64,000 nt of DNA, taken from assembly GCA_030692045.1 (NCBI GenBank), contig JAUYCX010000041.1:1-64000 (forward strand), given 5' to 3'. The first letter of the stretch is position 1. The number at the start of each line of letters is the position of its first letter. This DNA is from Candidatus Omnitrophota bacterium. GTDB taxonomy: Bacteria > Omnitrophota > Gorgyraeia > JAUYCX01. Made by a program: the position numbers and the translations under genes. The notes below the pieces were generated by a model. The model had not been told where the DNA came from. It saw only the letters and a list, made by a program, of their open reading frames with translations, and did no database searches. Below, piece after piece: positions 1 through 9,890 of this stretch.

Positions 1-1679
1 AACTCCGAACCTAATTTTAAAAACATAGGTATAGTCAAAATCAAAGCTAAAAGCAGCAATCCCACAGTGAGTTTGCGGTGTATGAATATCCAAGCAAGTA
101 TCCTTCTGTGCCACTTGCTTAAGAAACGGGTGGCAAAATGATCTTCTAAGGAACGCGGCTTAGTCTTGCGTAAGAATATCATTACTAATGCGGGAACTAA
201 AGTAATTGAGAGTATAGCGGCCAAAAATATTGTAAACATTTGGGTTGCCGCCATAGGCCTGAAGAGCCGGCCCTCTTGTCCTACCAGGCTAAATAGCGGA
301 ATAAAACCAACGACTGTAACCATCAGCGAAGAGAAAATAGGAGGGCCTACCTCCTGCATCGCCGCTATCATTATCTGGCTTCTAGCGCCTTTAATTTTTC
401 CTTCTTTTAATTCATTTAATTTAGTATGCACATTTACTACCAACACTACACCTACATCCACCATATCTCCGGTAGCAAGGATTATCCCCATGATGGACAT
501 GATATTCACGGTTAACCTTAACCCCAACATAGGTATAAATGCAACTATAGCTGCTATGGGCAAAATGATAATTGGCATCATAGCTGAAGGAATATGCAAG
601 AGAAAGAAAATTATCATTACGGCTACAATAAGAAAGTCTTCAATTAAGACCTCGTTAATGGTCTCTAAGGATTTTAGAATGAGTTCGCTGCGGTCATAAG
701 TTGTTACTATTTTGACTCCTTTAGGCAGGTTAGGCTCTATTTCTTTAATCTTCTCCTTTACCCTGTCTATTACACTAAGAGCGCTTTCGCCTTGGCGCAT
801 TACCACGATTCCGCCCACTACATCGCCCCTGCCATCAAGGTCTGCCACTCCTCGGCGAATATCCGGGCCAAGAGAGACATTACCAACATGTTTTATTAAA
901 ATCGGCGTGCCGGTTTTATAGTCAGCTCCTACCACAATATTTTCTATATCCTTTACTGACCTGGCATAGCCGCGACCGCGCACCATGTATTCTCTGCCAG
1001 AGAACTCGAGCAAACGGCCTCCAACGTCATTATTGCCTTTGCGTATGGCTTCGACTACTTCTGTAATTGGTATTTTAAAAGCGAGGAGTTTGTTTGGCTC
1101 AACGTTTACCTGATATTGCCTCACAAAACCGCCGATAGGAGCAACCTCAGCTACGCCTGGAACGCTTTGAATATAGTAACGTAAATACCAATCCTGAAAA
1201 GTACGCAGTTCCGCTAAAGAATGCTGTCCGCTCTCATCCACCAGTGCATACTGAAATACCCAGCCCACACCAGTAGCGTCAGGCCCAAGCTCAACACGCA
1301 CCCCTTCAGGTAAACGAGAAGTTATTTTTGAAAGATATTCTAAGGTTCTTGACCTTGCCCAATAAATATCTGTGCCGTCTTGAAAGATTACATAAACAAA
1401 AGAGTAGCCGAAATCCGAAAAACCTCGGATTGCCTTTACCTTTGGCGCGCCTAATAAAGAAGTAACAATGGGATATGTGACCTGGTCTTCGATAATATCC
1501 GGTGAGCGGTCCCAGCGGGAATAAATAATGACCTGGGTATCAGAAAGGTCTGGTATAGCATCAAGCGGTAGATTCCTTAAGGCCAATACTCCGCCTAAAA
1601 CTGCTACTGCCACCAGGACAAAAACGATAAATTTATTTTTGGCGCAATATTCAATTACTTTTTCAATAAAAGTTCTCAT
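1..1679 (-). CDS. cusA: CusA/CzcA-type heavy-metal efflux RND transporter, partial (C-terminus beyond left edge)
   Basis: Reverse-strand translation from ATG at 1679: MRTFIEKVIEYCAKNKFIVFVLVAVAVLGGVLALRNLPLDAIPDLSDTQVIIYSRWDRSPDIIEDQVTYPIVTSLLGAPKVKAIRGFSDFGYSFVYVIFQDGTDIYWARSR..., typical CusA N-terminus. Open to position 1, so absent from the ORF track. Confidence 0.94.
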   Translation of the reverse strand, partial: MRTFIEKVIEYCAKNKFIVFVLVAVAVLGGVLALRNLPLDAIPDLSDTQVIIYSRWDRSPDIIEDQVTYPIVTSLLGAPKVKAIRGFSDFGYSFVYVIFQDGTDIYWARSRTLEYLSKITSRLPEGVRVELGPDATGVGWVFQYALVDESGQHSLAELRTFQDWYLRYYIQSVPGVAEVAPIGGFVRQYQVNVEPNKLLAFKIPITEVVEAIRKGNNDVGGRLLEFSGREYMVRGRGYARSVKDIENIVVGADYKTGTPILIKHVGNVSLGPDIRRGVADLDGRGDVVGGIVVMRQGESALSVIDRVKEKIKEIEPNLPKGVKIVTTYDRSELILKSLETINEVLIEDFLIVAVMIIFFLLHIPSAMMPIIILPIAAIVAFIPMLGLRLTVNIMSIMGIILATGDMVDVGVVLVVNVHTKLNELKEGKIKGARSQIMIAAMQEVGPPIFSSLMVTVVGFIPLFSLVGQEGRLFRPMAATQMFTIFLAAILSITLVPALVMIFLRKTKPRSLEDHFATRFLSKWHRRILAWIFIHRKLTVGLLLLALILTIPMFLKLGSE

Positions 1680-1803
1680 AATTAATGAGCCTACAACTTA
1701 CGGAACGATAGTGAACGTAAGTTGTTTATACGAATTAATCCCCCCTGCTTTCTTACAAAAGCAAGAAGGGGGATAAGTTCGGACTAATAAGTTATGTCCT
1801 CAC

Positions 1804-2991
1804 TTATTGTCCGTGCTTGTGCGATTCTCCACTAATCGCGGCTTTTAATCTACTTTCCGAATCGATGAAGAAGTTACCAGAAGTAACAACAAGGTCTCCT
1901 TCATCTAAACCATCCAATACCTCATAATATCCGCCTGCTTTATGGCCTAAAGTTACCTTGCGCGATACGAAATGCCCTTCCGGTTGAGCAATAAAGACTA
2001 TCCTGCGTTCTCCTGTATCCATCACCGCTTCTTCAGGCACAGCTAATTTTTCTCCCATCTCCACTTTAATCTTGGCATTCACAAACATCTCGGGTTTAAG
2101 TTTATTCTCTATATTCTTTATTTTTGCCCTTACATTTATTGAACGTGTATTAGGATCTAATACCGGCGTAATAGAAACTACTTCTCCTTCAAAGACATCC
2201 CCCGGATAGGCCACAGAGTCTATCTCGATGATTTGGCCAACTTTTACCAATCCCACTTCATATTCATAGATAGTCATATAAACCCACACTATATCTTCTT
2301 CAATGGGCAGATAAAGACTGGAATCAGCCTTACTGCCTGGAGACAATTCTTCAATCTGCGCCTTGCTCATTCCCAAAAGCAAAAGTTTTCTTTTTGCTGC
2401 TTCGGCCAATGATTTCATCTGTTCTTTTATTAATGTCAGATTGCTGTCTTTGGTATTTTCCTGTACCTTAAGCGCTTCGATATATTCTTGCTGGGCAACA
2501 TATAATTCTGGGTCATAGGCAATCCTACCTACGGTGTTGATTTCCTTAACCAACTTTCTTTTCTGAACCGCTTCTTTTTTTACGCCGATAAACTGCTGGC
2601 GTTCATAGCTAATATGGATGCCGGTTGATTCCGTTTCTTTTTCTTCTTCATAAACCGGTATATAGTCCATACCCATCTGATCCTTCGCGGGCACGGGGGA
2701 TGTAACTTCGGGATTCATGGGATTGCGGTAATATAAAATTTTACCTGGGGACTGGGCTTTCTTTTCTATTTCTTGCGCCACTTCTTTTTTTACGAGTTTC
2801 ATCCCGCAGATAGTGCAATCTCCTGGTTTATCCGAGGTATAACCGGGATGCATAGGACAATAATAGATTTCTTTTTGAGAACTGCCGGCATAACCCTTAT
2901 GGGGCTGATACCGGCAACTTAAAATAAAACCTAGCACAAGTGCAGCTATAGATATAACTATAACAATGATAACAATATTTTTCTTTTTCAT
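1804..2991 (-). CDS. cusB: Efflux RND periplasmic adaptor (CusB/HlyD family) with N-terminal heavy-metal-binding domain
   Basis: YYCPMHPGYTSDKPGDCTICGMKL metal-binding motif, HlyD-type core; adjacent to CusA and a TolC-like gene. Confidence 0.88.
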   Translation of the reverse strand: MKKKNIVIIVIVISIAALVLGFILSCRYQPHKGYAGSSQKEIYYCPMHPGYTSDKPGDCTICGMKLVKKEVAQEIEKKAQSPGKILYYRNPMNPEVTSPVPAKDQMGMDYIPVYEEEKETESTGIHISYERQQFIGVKKEAVQKRKLVKEINTVGRIAYDPELYVAQQEYIEALKVQENTKDSNLTLIKEQMKSLAEAAKRKLLLLGMSKAQIEELSPGSKADSSLYLPIEEDIVWVYMTIYEYEVGLVKVGQIIEIDSVAYPGDVFEGEVVSITPVLDPNTRSINVRAKIKNIENKLKPEMFVNAKIKVEMGEKLAVPEEAVMDTGERRIVFIAQPEGHFVSRKVTLGHKAGGYYEVLDGLDEGDLVVTSGNFFIDSESRLKAAISGESHKHGQ

Positions 2992-4253
2992 TTTTTCACC
3001 TCGCTTAAATCTATACCCACAGCCCGCTCTAAATCTGCTAAGTTCATATTGTATTCCACTAAAGCCTTATAATATTCCATTTTAGTTTCTATAAGCATTC
3101 TCTGATTATCTACCAGCAGCATAAAATCTCCCTTGCCCGAGGAAAAAGCTGCTAAAGAACTAGCGATAGAACTCTCCAATATCGGTATAAGATTGGTTTT
3201 ATAGAGATTGATTTTATTCTTGGCAATTTTTATCTTCGTAGCTAAATCTTTGGTCTCAACAAATGCCTTATTTTGCATTGCCTTATAAGCAGCTTCTGCT
3301 TCTTCGAGGTTAGCGATAGCCTCTTTTACTTCATAGCGCTGTTTTGTCCAAAACCAGAAAGGCAGACTAAATGATAACATTAAATCCCACGGGCCAATTG
3401 AACCAGAGGTTATTCCGCGCTGGACTAAACCAGCCATTAAATCAGGCAAGAAACTCCTTTTGGCTAATGATTTGGCATATTTGTTTTTTTCTATGGCATA
3501 AGAAAAGATAATTAGCTCTGGCTGATTTAACAGTGTTTCCCGATAAAGAGATTTAATATCAACTTGAAATAAGAGATTTTCGTTTAATTCTGGCGTGCCC
3601 ACAGGAAGTTCTGGCTCCCTATTAAGCAGAGTGTTTAAGCGTGTTTCTTTGGCTGTTCTTTCCTCTCTTAAATTTAAAATCGTATTACTTAATCTGGCAA
3701 TCTCCAAATTCAATTTAAAAAGTTCTTCCTGTGTAATTTCTCCTATTGCATATTTTGCATCAGCGGTTTTGACTATTCCTTTTAACAAAGCTAAACTTTG
3801 CTTATTTAATTCTATTTCCGTATCATTCATAAATAAATTATAATATGCATTTTTGACAGAATTTATGACCTCAAGCTCTTTCTGTTTATATTCAGAGGCT
3901 ACCATTTGTGATTCTACCAGCGCAATCTTTCCTTTTAAAGAAAGCTTGCCAAAAAAAGGAAACATTTGAGATATAGAAAGCATTCTATCCTCGGACATAG
4001 TCTTATCCAATTTTAAAGTGCCTCTCTGGATTTTTTCGAAAGTAAGCCCCACATTCGGATTATCCAAAGACTTTGCTTGAGGAATGCGTGCTAATGCAGA
4101 CTCCCAGCGCTTTTTTGCTGCTAAGATTTCTGGATTATTCTTTTTTGCCTCTTCAATTAAAAGATTTAAAGAAATAACATCCTGCGAAAAAAGCATTCCA
4201 GAATTTAGAGAAAATAAGCAAACCAAAAATATACTAAGGATTTTTTTAAGCAT
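2988..4253 (-). CDS. TolC-family outer membrane efflux protein (CusC-like)
   Basis: Signal peptide, OEP-like repeats, overlaps the adaptor gene by 4 nt. Confidence 0.85.
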   Translation of the reverse strand: MLKKILSIFLVCLFSLNSGMLFSQDVISLNLLIEEAKKNNPEILAAKKRWESALARIPQAKSLDNPNVGLTFEKIQRGTLKLDKTMSEDRMLSISQMFPFFGKLSLKGKIALVESQMVASEYKQKELEVINSVKNAYYNLFMNDTEIELNKQSLALLKGIVKTADAKYAIGEITQEELFKLNLEIARLSNTILNLREERTAKETRLNTLLNREPELPVGTPELNENLLFQVDIKSLYRETLLNQPELIIFSYAIEKNKYAKSLAKRSFLPDLMAGLVQRGITSGSIGPWDLMLSFSLPFWFWTKQRYEVKEAIANLEEAEAAYKAMQNKAFVETKDLATKIKIAKNKINLYKTNLIPILESSIASSLAAFSSGKGDFMLLVDNQRMLIETKMEYYKALVEYNMNLADLERAVGIDLSEVKK

Positions 4254-4268
4254 CTTTAACCTTAAGCT

Positions 4269-4538
4269 TTATTTTATAAACCTTTCTACGGAATCAATCA
4301 GTTCTCTTATCTTTTCAGAACCGTTCTTAGATCTAATAGAATCAGCCACGCAGCTTTCCAGATGGCGCTTCATTACACTTAAAGCCGCTTGTTCTAAAGC
4401 ACGGCACACCGCGGTAATCTGATTGATTATCTCAATACAGTAACGCTCCTCAATAACCATTTTCTGTAAACCGCGTATCTGGCCCTCGATTCTTTTTAGC
4501 CTTAAGAGAACCTCATCTTTTGTATCCTTGTTAATCAT
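4269..4538 (-). CDS. CsoR/FrmR (DUF156) family metal-sensing repressor
   Basis: RLKRIEGQIRGLQKMVIEERYCIEIINQITAVCRALEQAALSVMKRHLESCV; conserved Cys/His/Cys positions; first gene of the cus operon. Confidence 0.92.
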   Translation of the reverse strand: MINKDTKDEVLLRLKRIEGQIRGLQKMVIEERYCIEIINQITAVCRALEQAALSVMKRHLESCVADSIRSKNGSEKIRELIDSVERFIK

Positions 4539-4560
4539 ATATACCCCCTACCAGTATATA
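4538..4560. promoter_or_regulatory. Candidate CsoR-type operator
   Basis: TATATACCCCCTACCAGTATATA directly upstream of the csoR-like start; resembles C/G-tract pseudo-palindromic CsoR operators. Confidence 0.45.
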
Positions 4561-4659
4561 GTATATCTGGAAAGACAAGTTTGTCAAGGCTTTTTTTAAT
4601 TTTTTAAAGGCCTGAATTTAAAAGAAAGATTTGATTAAGAAAAGTTATTATGGAACGAC

Positions 4660-4851
4660 CCACGGGCAAGCCCGTGGTACCTATATTTACCCCGCCTCGT
4701 AAGATGTGCCAAAATTCTCTACGATAATTTTGGCACACTCGGCGGGGTTATCCGCCGACTTGCTTTGGGCTTGCCCCTTAAGTGACATCCGCCGAAGCAT
4801 TATTTCCCATTTATCCCCGAGCAAGCTCGGGGTTTTCTGCGAAGGCGGATA
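4660..4851. repeat. Nested palindromic intergenic element
   Basis: CCACGGGC/GCCCGTGG; CCCCGCC [GTGCCAAAATT...AATTTTGGCAC] GGCGGGG; CCCCGAGC/GCTCGGGG; ATCCGCC...GGCGGAT. Confidence 0.8.
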
Positions 4852-4882
4852 AAAAAACGATAGCCGCGGGTTGCGGCTATCG
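4851..4882 (-). terminator. Rho-independent terminator for the 4907..5446 gene
   Basis: Minus strand CGATAGCCGC AACCC GCGGCTATCG followed by TTTTTTT. Confidence 0.85.
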
Positions 4883-4906
4883 TAAAATTATAAAAGTTTA
4901 TTTAGT

Positions 4907-5446
4907 TTAATTAGTTATTGAACTTACGTAATTTTGGGTTAGGATTTCTTTTAAAGAATTCCTACAAGCTTCCCCTGGAATTAATACTAAATTGTACTCT
5001 TGATTTAGTAAGCCATGTTTATGATAAGGACTGACCCTAAGAATTCTTGCATTACATCTTATGGAGTTTGCGTAATTAACACTATCTTTATGCTTAAAGA
5101 TTATTTCAACAGGTGTATCTGTGGGTAAGTTCTCAACTATTTTACAAGATATTGCTTCCAAATTGATATCATTTGGCACCGCAGTTAAACATATCTGGTC
5201 TTTTTTAATAACTAACCCCAAATTTAAAGGAAATCTTCTGTAGCGCCTTTTCTCAATAAACAAATCATGTTCTTTATCTTCTTTTAAATAAACCTTCTTC
5301 CAAGCTTCGCCATATTTTTTTATCCAATCTACCGCAGCTGTTGCAAAACCAATCTCTTGACCTCTCTTCTCGCTTTCAATCCATTTATGTTTTCTTATTT
5401 CTGCTAACGCCCTAGAATCTTTCAAAAAAGAAAATCTTTTTTTCAT
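4907..5446 (-). CDS. PilZ-domain-like protein
   Basis: EKRRYRRFPLNLGLVI... followed by PilZ-like beta barrel (NARILRVSPYHKHGLLNQEYNLVLIPGE); second PilZ motif degenerate. Confidence 0.5.
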   Translation of the reverse strand: MKKRFSFLKDSRALAEIRKHKWIESEKRGQEIGFATAAVDWIKKYGEAWKKVYLKEDKEHDLFIEKRRYRRFPLNLGLVIKKDQICLTAVPNDINLEAISCKIVENLPTDTPVEIIFKHKDSVNYANSIRCNARILRVSPYHKHGLLNQEYNLVLIPGEACRNSLKEILTQNYVSSITN

Positions 5447-5586
5447 CCGTGGTCTCCTTTTTTAATAAATTTAAAAGTAATTATAGCAGACTTTGGAATG
5501 AAGTCAAGGTTTTTAAGCGCAACTTAGGAGGATTTTGTCGACGAGTAATTAAAAAAATAAAACACGAAGCGAAAAATTAATAAAAA

Positions 5587-5802
5587 TTATTTAAATTTAC
5601 CTTTTATTGATTGCGGAAGGATATTTTTGTAAAGATCCCTAAAATAATTAAAGAAATTATTCCAGTTCAAACTGTAGCTTGTCCTAAGATACTCTATGCC
5701 GGCTATATCTTCTTTCCATTGTTTAGTAACAATTGTGTTGCTCTTAAAAAAAATAAAACCAATAAAATAGATTATCATGATAATTAGTAGAAATCTTCTC
5801 AT
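5587..5802 (-). CDS. Small membrane-anchored hypothetical protein
   Basis: 71 aa ORF with one N-terminal TM, abuts the next gene. Confidence 0.55.
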   Translation of the reverse strand: MRRFLLIIMIIYFIGFIFFKSNTIVTKQWKEDIAGIEYLRTSYSLNWNNFFNYFRDLYKNILPQSIKGKFK

Positions 5803-5803
5803 T

Positions 5804-6505
5804 TCATTCTCCCTTCTTACTTAAAAATGACTTTTTAATAAAGACGCCCAAAATTATTGCCAAAGCTAAGTAGATTAAACTAAAAACAAAAATAATCTTA
5901 TTGTTTAAAAAATATTCCGCCATCGCATTAGTATCCTTAAAAATACTTAAGCCAACCGCAGCCAAAATAAACTGCAGCCAAAATATGCGCAGTGGCGAAC
6001 CCAATGCACAGGCTAAAAAATACTCCTTAAAGGAAACTCGAGTTAATCCAGCGGCGATATCCAAGAAACGAAAGGGAATAAGTGGCACGGCCCTTAAGAC
6101 AAACACCCCAAAGAATCCCAATTTAGAGATTTTTTTATCAAGATTAGCAAAACTTCCTTTTAATTGGTTTTCTACAAAATGCCTGCCTAAAAAGTGGCTG
6201 AGGTTAAAAAGAATCACGGCATTTATTATTTCTGCCAAGAAAACTAAGGCGCTGCTTAAATACGCACCAAAGATAATCGCTCCCACTACCTTGAAAATGT
6301 CTTTGACAAACCAGATAAAAAAACTTAACACTACATAAAGGAAAATAAAAAGTATACCTGCAATAACAAAGGGAAATTTTAATAAGAGGCTTTGTAAATA
6401 ATTTGTATCGATTTTGCAGTACCGGCCCAATAACCAGCTAAAAAATAGAATTAAAATTAAGGCAAGAAAATTGAAAAGATTTTTTGAAGCAGATTTTTCT
6501 TTCAT
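5804..6505 (-). CDS. TVP38/TMEM64 (DedA/SNARE-associated) family membrane protein
   Basis: Hydrophobic protein with GVFVLRAVPLIPFRFLDIAAGLTRVSFKEYFLACALGSPLRIFW-type signature. Confidence 0.8.
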   Translation of the reverse strand: MKEKSASKNLFNFLALILILFFSWLLGRYCKIDTNYLQSLLLKFPFVIAGILFIFLYVVLSFFIWFVKDIFKVVGAIIFGAYLSSALVFLAEIINAVILFNLSHFLGRHFVENQLKGSFANLDKKISKLGFFGVFVLRAVPLIPFRFLDIAAGLTRVSFKEYFLACALGSPLRIFWLQFILAAVGLSIFKDTNAMAEYFLNNKIIFVFSLIYLALAIILGVFIKKSFLSKKGE

Positions 6506-6533
6506 GGATAAACCTTAGCTTATCCTTAAAAAG

Positions 6534-6812
6534 CTATTTTTTATTTTTTGATTTATCTACTTTTTTGTCTTTTAACCTTTTCTTCTTTCTATCTTCAAGC
6601 CCTAATTCCTTCCAAAGCTTATCTCCTAAGCACTCCCGTGCTGACTTACACCAGTCAATGCAAGAAGGAAGTTTATCTTGCCTTACTTCAGTTTTGCAAT
6701 TAGGGCATTTACGTTTTAATTCGTCAGAAAAAAACTCAATTAGATACCCGCAAGCTGGACACTTTATTATCTTAGCATCTAAACCTTTTTCTCTGCCGGG
6801 ACATCTATCCAT
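6534..6812 (-). CDS. Zinc-ribbon hypothetical protein
   Basis: CPACGYLIEFF...RKCPNCKTEV plus C-terminal CIDWCKSARECLG. Confidence 0.6.
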   Translation of the reverse strand: MDRCPGREKGLDAKIIKCPACGYLIEFFSDELKRKCPNCKTEVRQDKLPSCIDWCKSARECLGDKLWKELGLEDRKKKRLKDKKVDKSKNKK

Positions 6813-6814
6813 CG

Positions 6815-7036
6815 CTAAACTGCCTCAACACTTTTTATTTCAGGAACCTCTTTTTTTAGAATTCTCTCAATGCCCATCTTCAACGTCATCTGGCTCATTG
6901 GACAGCCTCCACACGCGCCTGTAAGCCTTACCTTAACAATGCCATCAGAAGTTACTTCCACCAATTCCAGACTTCCACCGTCAGCTGCAAGCATGGGCTT
7001 AATCTTTTCTATTGCTTTCTCAACTTTTTCGCGCAT
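6815..7036 (-). CDS. NifU C-terminal-domain Fe-S scaffold protein
   Basis: MREKVEKAIEKIKPMLAADGGSLELVEV...GACGGCPMSQMTLKMGIE; start reassigned downstream of the track start. Confidence 0.9.
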   Translation of the reverse strand: MREKVEKAIEKIKPMLAADGGSLELVEVTSDGIVKVRLTGACGGCPMSQMTLKMGIERILKKEVPEIKSVEAV

Positions 7037-7037
7037 A

Positions 7038-7706
7038 TTATCCTCCATATTTAATTTGTGATAGCACTTTTTTATGCTTGGCACAAAAATCTCCCTTTAT
7101 TATCTGTGAAAAAATCAAATCCTTCTGCCAATGGCTATTGTAAAGCCGACAACTTTTTGTTGAGCAAAAAGGATTACCCAATATCCAAAAAAATATTGCT
7201 TGGGCTACATAACCTTTTAAAACTTCAGTTAAGCGCTTATCACCATAATCAATAAACTTACCCCTAAATTTTTCTTTAAGCCAATCTTTCTTTAATTCCC
7301 AAATACCTAAAGACTCAAACTGTTTTTTGTAAAGATAATATTTCTTGCCTTTTGCAGGAGCTTCTACTATGCCTGACAATGAAATTACAACGGGCTGACT
7401 AAAAATTGCCGCACGTAGATGCAATCGCTTAAACTCATCCTCTGTGGCGATAAGCCTATCAGTTAAAACTATATCGCAAGTGGTTTTTCCTTTAGAGGCT
7501 GAGATTTTATTAAACGCCTTATGGGTATTTAAAAGATCAAAAACTATTCCCCTTGTTTTAATTATTTGACTTTTTAAATGAATGACTTTAACCTTTATTT
7601 TGCCAAAGGTTTTTGTGATAAATTTACTTAATTTTTTAAAATCTATTTCCCTTAGATTCTCATGATATATATAAACAGTTTCGGGTAAAAAAAACTTTTT
7701 CAACAC
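7038..7706 (-). CDS. Degenerate archaemetzincin-like protein (possibly DUF6775)
   Basis: C-terminal AIFFWILGNPFCSTKSCRLYNS...FCAKH aligns with archaemetzincin HExxHxxGxxHCxxxxC...FCxxC but lacks the HExxH histidines. Confidence 0.5.
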   Translation of the reverse strand: MLKKFFLPETVYIYHENLREIDFKKLSKFITKTFGKIKVKVIHLKSQIIKTRGIVFDLLNTHKAFNKISASKGKTTCDIVLTDRLIATEDEFKRLHLRAAIFSQPVVISLSGIVEAPAKGKKYYLYKKQFESLGIWELKKDWLKEKFRGKFIDYGDKRLTEVLKGYVAQAIFFWILGNPFCSTKSCRLYNSHWQKDLIFSQIIKGDFCAKHKKVLSQIKYGG

Positions 7707-7709
7707 GCT

Positions 7710-8501
7710 TTATTTCTTAAGAATCTTTAATACAACTTCGGCAGCCTTCTTTCCGGAAAGCAGCATCGCACCAAAGGTAGGCCCCATTCGTGGAAGTCCA
7801 TAAGTTGTTGTTACTGACATCCCGCATACAACTAATCCCGGATGGACTTCACTCGTGTGCTCAACAACTAAATCCTCTGAACGCTCAACCCACATCGCGC
7901 CAAAGCCTGGCATCTTTATTAAGCCGCGCTCTTCAAGTTTTCTTACTACACTTGCATCATGGCCTGTGGCATCCACTACAACCTTTGTCTCTAAGGCAAC
8001 TGGGTCAACGCAGGTAATCTCCCGAGGGAGGCTGGAAACAGGGGTCCAATTTACTACAGCTCCGGCAACGCGATTATTTTCCCTTAAAACTAAATCATCA
8101 AAAATGGTCATATTGGCGAACTTTACACCTGCATCGCAAGCCGAAGCAATTAATTTAGAACAGGCATGGGGGCCATCGGCAACAAAAAGACCTTTACTAT
8201 ACTCTTTATAAGGAATGCCCAATTCTTTAAGCACTAATTGTCCGGGCTTACGCACAGTAAGTTTATTCATTAAATACCCGCCAATCCAAAAGCCACCCCC
8301 TAAATAATTATTGCGTTCAATGATAAAAACCTTAATATTCTTTTTGGCAAGCTCTCGCCCTGCCATAAGGCCAGAGGGGCCTGCACCCACAATTAAACAA
8401 TCACTCTCCACATATTTCTGGAATTCCTTGGCAAACTCGGCAACGATTGCGCGAGTTACCTCCTTTTCTCCCACATTTGCAAATATCTTTTTTGTCTTCA
8501 T
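7710..8501 (-). CDS. thi4: Thiamine thiazole synthase (Thi4 family)
   Basis: [61 protein letters not shown]. Confidence 0.93.
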   Translation of the reverse strand: MKTKKIFANVGEKEVTRAIVAEFAKEFQKYVESDCLIVGAGPSGLMAGRELAKKNIKVFIIERNNYLGGGFWIGGYLMNKLTVRKPGQLVLKELGIPYKEYSKGLFVADGPHACSKLIASACDAGVKFANMTIFDDLVLRENNRVAGAVVNWTPVSSLPREITCVDPVALETKVVVDATGHDASVVRKLEERGLIKMPGFGAMWVERSEDLVVEHTSEVHPGLVVCGMSVTTTYGLPRMGPTFGAMLLSGKKAAEVVLKILKK

Positions 8502-8607
8502 AAAGCTCTCCTTTTCAAATGAGCCTACAACTTACGGAAACGAAAGTTGACGTAAGCTGTGGTCTTACTTTATTATATCACACTTTTTTTTACGACCAAA
8601 ATATTTC

Positions 8608-8964
8608 CTATGATGTTACAATTTTAATTTCTTTCTCTTTAAGATAATTAAGCGCCTCTTTTAAGTATGCATCCTGATTATGTTCCTTAAGATGCTTTAA
8701 GTGCGCCTTTATGACATTGGTGCCTTGTTTTACAATATTATCCATTACCTTTGTCTCTACGTATTTTTCTGCCTCTCTTTCTACAACAGTAATTGCCCCT
8801 TGAGGACAATAGCCAAGGCAAGCACCCAAGCCATCACAGTATAAATCGCTAACCAGCCTTACCTTTCCATCTATTATCTGCAATGCCCCTTCAGGGCAAT
8901 TGGGAATGCATAAACCACAACCATTACATTTTTCTTCATCTATTTTTATAATTTTTCTCTTCAT
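8608..8964 (-). CDS. 4Fe-4S ferredoxin-type protein
   Basis: CNGCGLCIPNCPEGA and CDGLGACLGYCPQGAI. Confidence 0.9.
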   Translation of the reverse strand: MKRKIIKIDEEKCNGCGLCIPNCPEGALQIIDGKVRLVSDLYCDGLGACLGYCPQGAITVVEREAEKYVETKVMDNIVKQGTNVIKAHLKHLKEHNQDAYLKEALNYLKEKEIKIVTS

Positions 8965-9009
8965 ATTCTTATAATAAATTATCTTTAATCAAAGGTCGTT
9001 ATAACCTTT

Positions 9010-9642
9010 TTAATTGAAACTCTCAACTGTGAATAAACCTTTAACCTCTTCAAATAAAACTATTCTTACCCTTTCCTGCCACATTTGTATAAATTTTTCT
9101 TTTTGTTGCCTATCTGCTGTTCCTACGACACATTTTGTAAAAAGTCTCGATAGCTCTTCTTTTTGTGGAATGCGTTCTGGATAATATGTAACTTTGACTG
9201 ACTTTTTATTATCGTCCCGAGTAAAAACAAAGGCATTTGGCTCTTCATTCTTTTCGTCAAAAACTAATTTATCCTTGCGCTCAAACCTTTCTCCCAAACC
9301 AGCAAATCCAGTTTCTGGCGCGGCGCCTGTTATAAGGCTAATAACTTGCGAAATAGGGCCATTGGCGCCATGCTCAACACTACCCAAAATCTTAACACTT
9401 ATCTCTCCTCTTATGGGAATTTCATTGCCATAAAGGACTTTGAGAGCCTTTTGTGTTATTTTGTAAGCACCAGATACCGCCGGGCAAGAATGGCCAGCTA
9501 ATTTTACAGCATCGCTATAAGTAAAAACAAATTCTTCTGCCTCATCAATTGCGCCCAAAAATACTGCTAATGGCTCTTTTAATTTTATCGGCTCAACATC
9601 ATCATAAAAGGGCTGTTTCCATTTTATTTTAACTTCGCACAT
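9010..9642 (-). CDS. FmdE-like domain protein (tentative)
   Basis: GHSCPAVSGAYKITQKALKVLYG resembles the FmdE HxxCPG motif; start moved to MCEVKIKW preceded by AAGGAG. Confidence 0.5.
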   Translation of the reverse strand: MCEVKIKWKQPFYDDVEPIKLKEPLAVFLGAIDEAEEFVFTYSDAVKLAGHSCPAVSGAYKITQKALKVLYGNEIPIRGEISVKILGSVEHGANGPISQVISLITGAAPETGFAGLGERFERKDKLVFDEKNEEPNAFVFTRDDNKKSVKVTYYPERIPQKEELSRLFTKCVVGTADRQQKEKFIQMWQERVRIVLFEEVKGLFTVESFN

Positions 9643-9654
9643 AGTTACTCCTTC

Positions 9655-9890
9655 AATGAGCAGACAACTTGTGGAACGAAGTGACCACAAGTTGTAGTCC
9701 GCCACGTTTCTTGGCGGACGTCTGCGAATTGAACCCAGCACTAATTTTTGAAAAAGCGCTTTTTTAAAAATAAAAGGGGAATCTAATAACTAATCCAACA
9801 ATTCTGAATAACGCACTATTACAAAAATTAGTGCTGGGTCAAATTCAGGCTTATAACTTACGTTCGCTTACGCTCCGTAAGTTATGCCTT
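9655..9890. repeat. Composite nested palindromic intergenic element
   Basis: AATGAG-CAGAC-[ACAACTTGTGGAACGAAGTGACCACAAGTTGT]-[GTCCGCCA..TGGCGGAC]-GTCTG-CGAATTGA-[ACCCAGCACTAATTTTTG...CAAAAATTAGTGCTGGGT]-[ATAACTTACG...CGTAAGTTAT]-GCCTTCATT. Confidence 0.85.

Noticed and set aside
166-1776. Plus-strand ORFs 166..699, 712..921 and 1528..1776
   Set aside because: Antisense shadows of the partial CusA gene, whose reverse translation is convincing.
8502-8607. TPP riboswitch upstream of thi4
   Set aside because: The gap holds a family palindrome; I see no CUGAGA/ACCUGA TPP motif.
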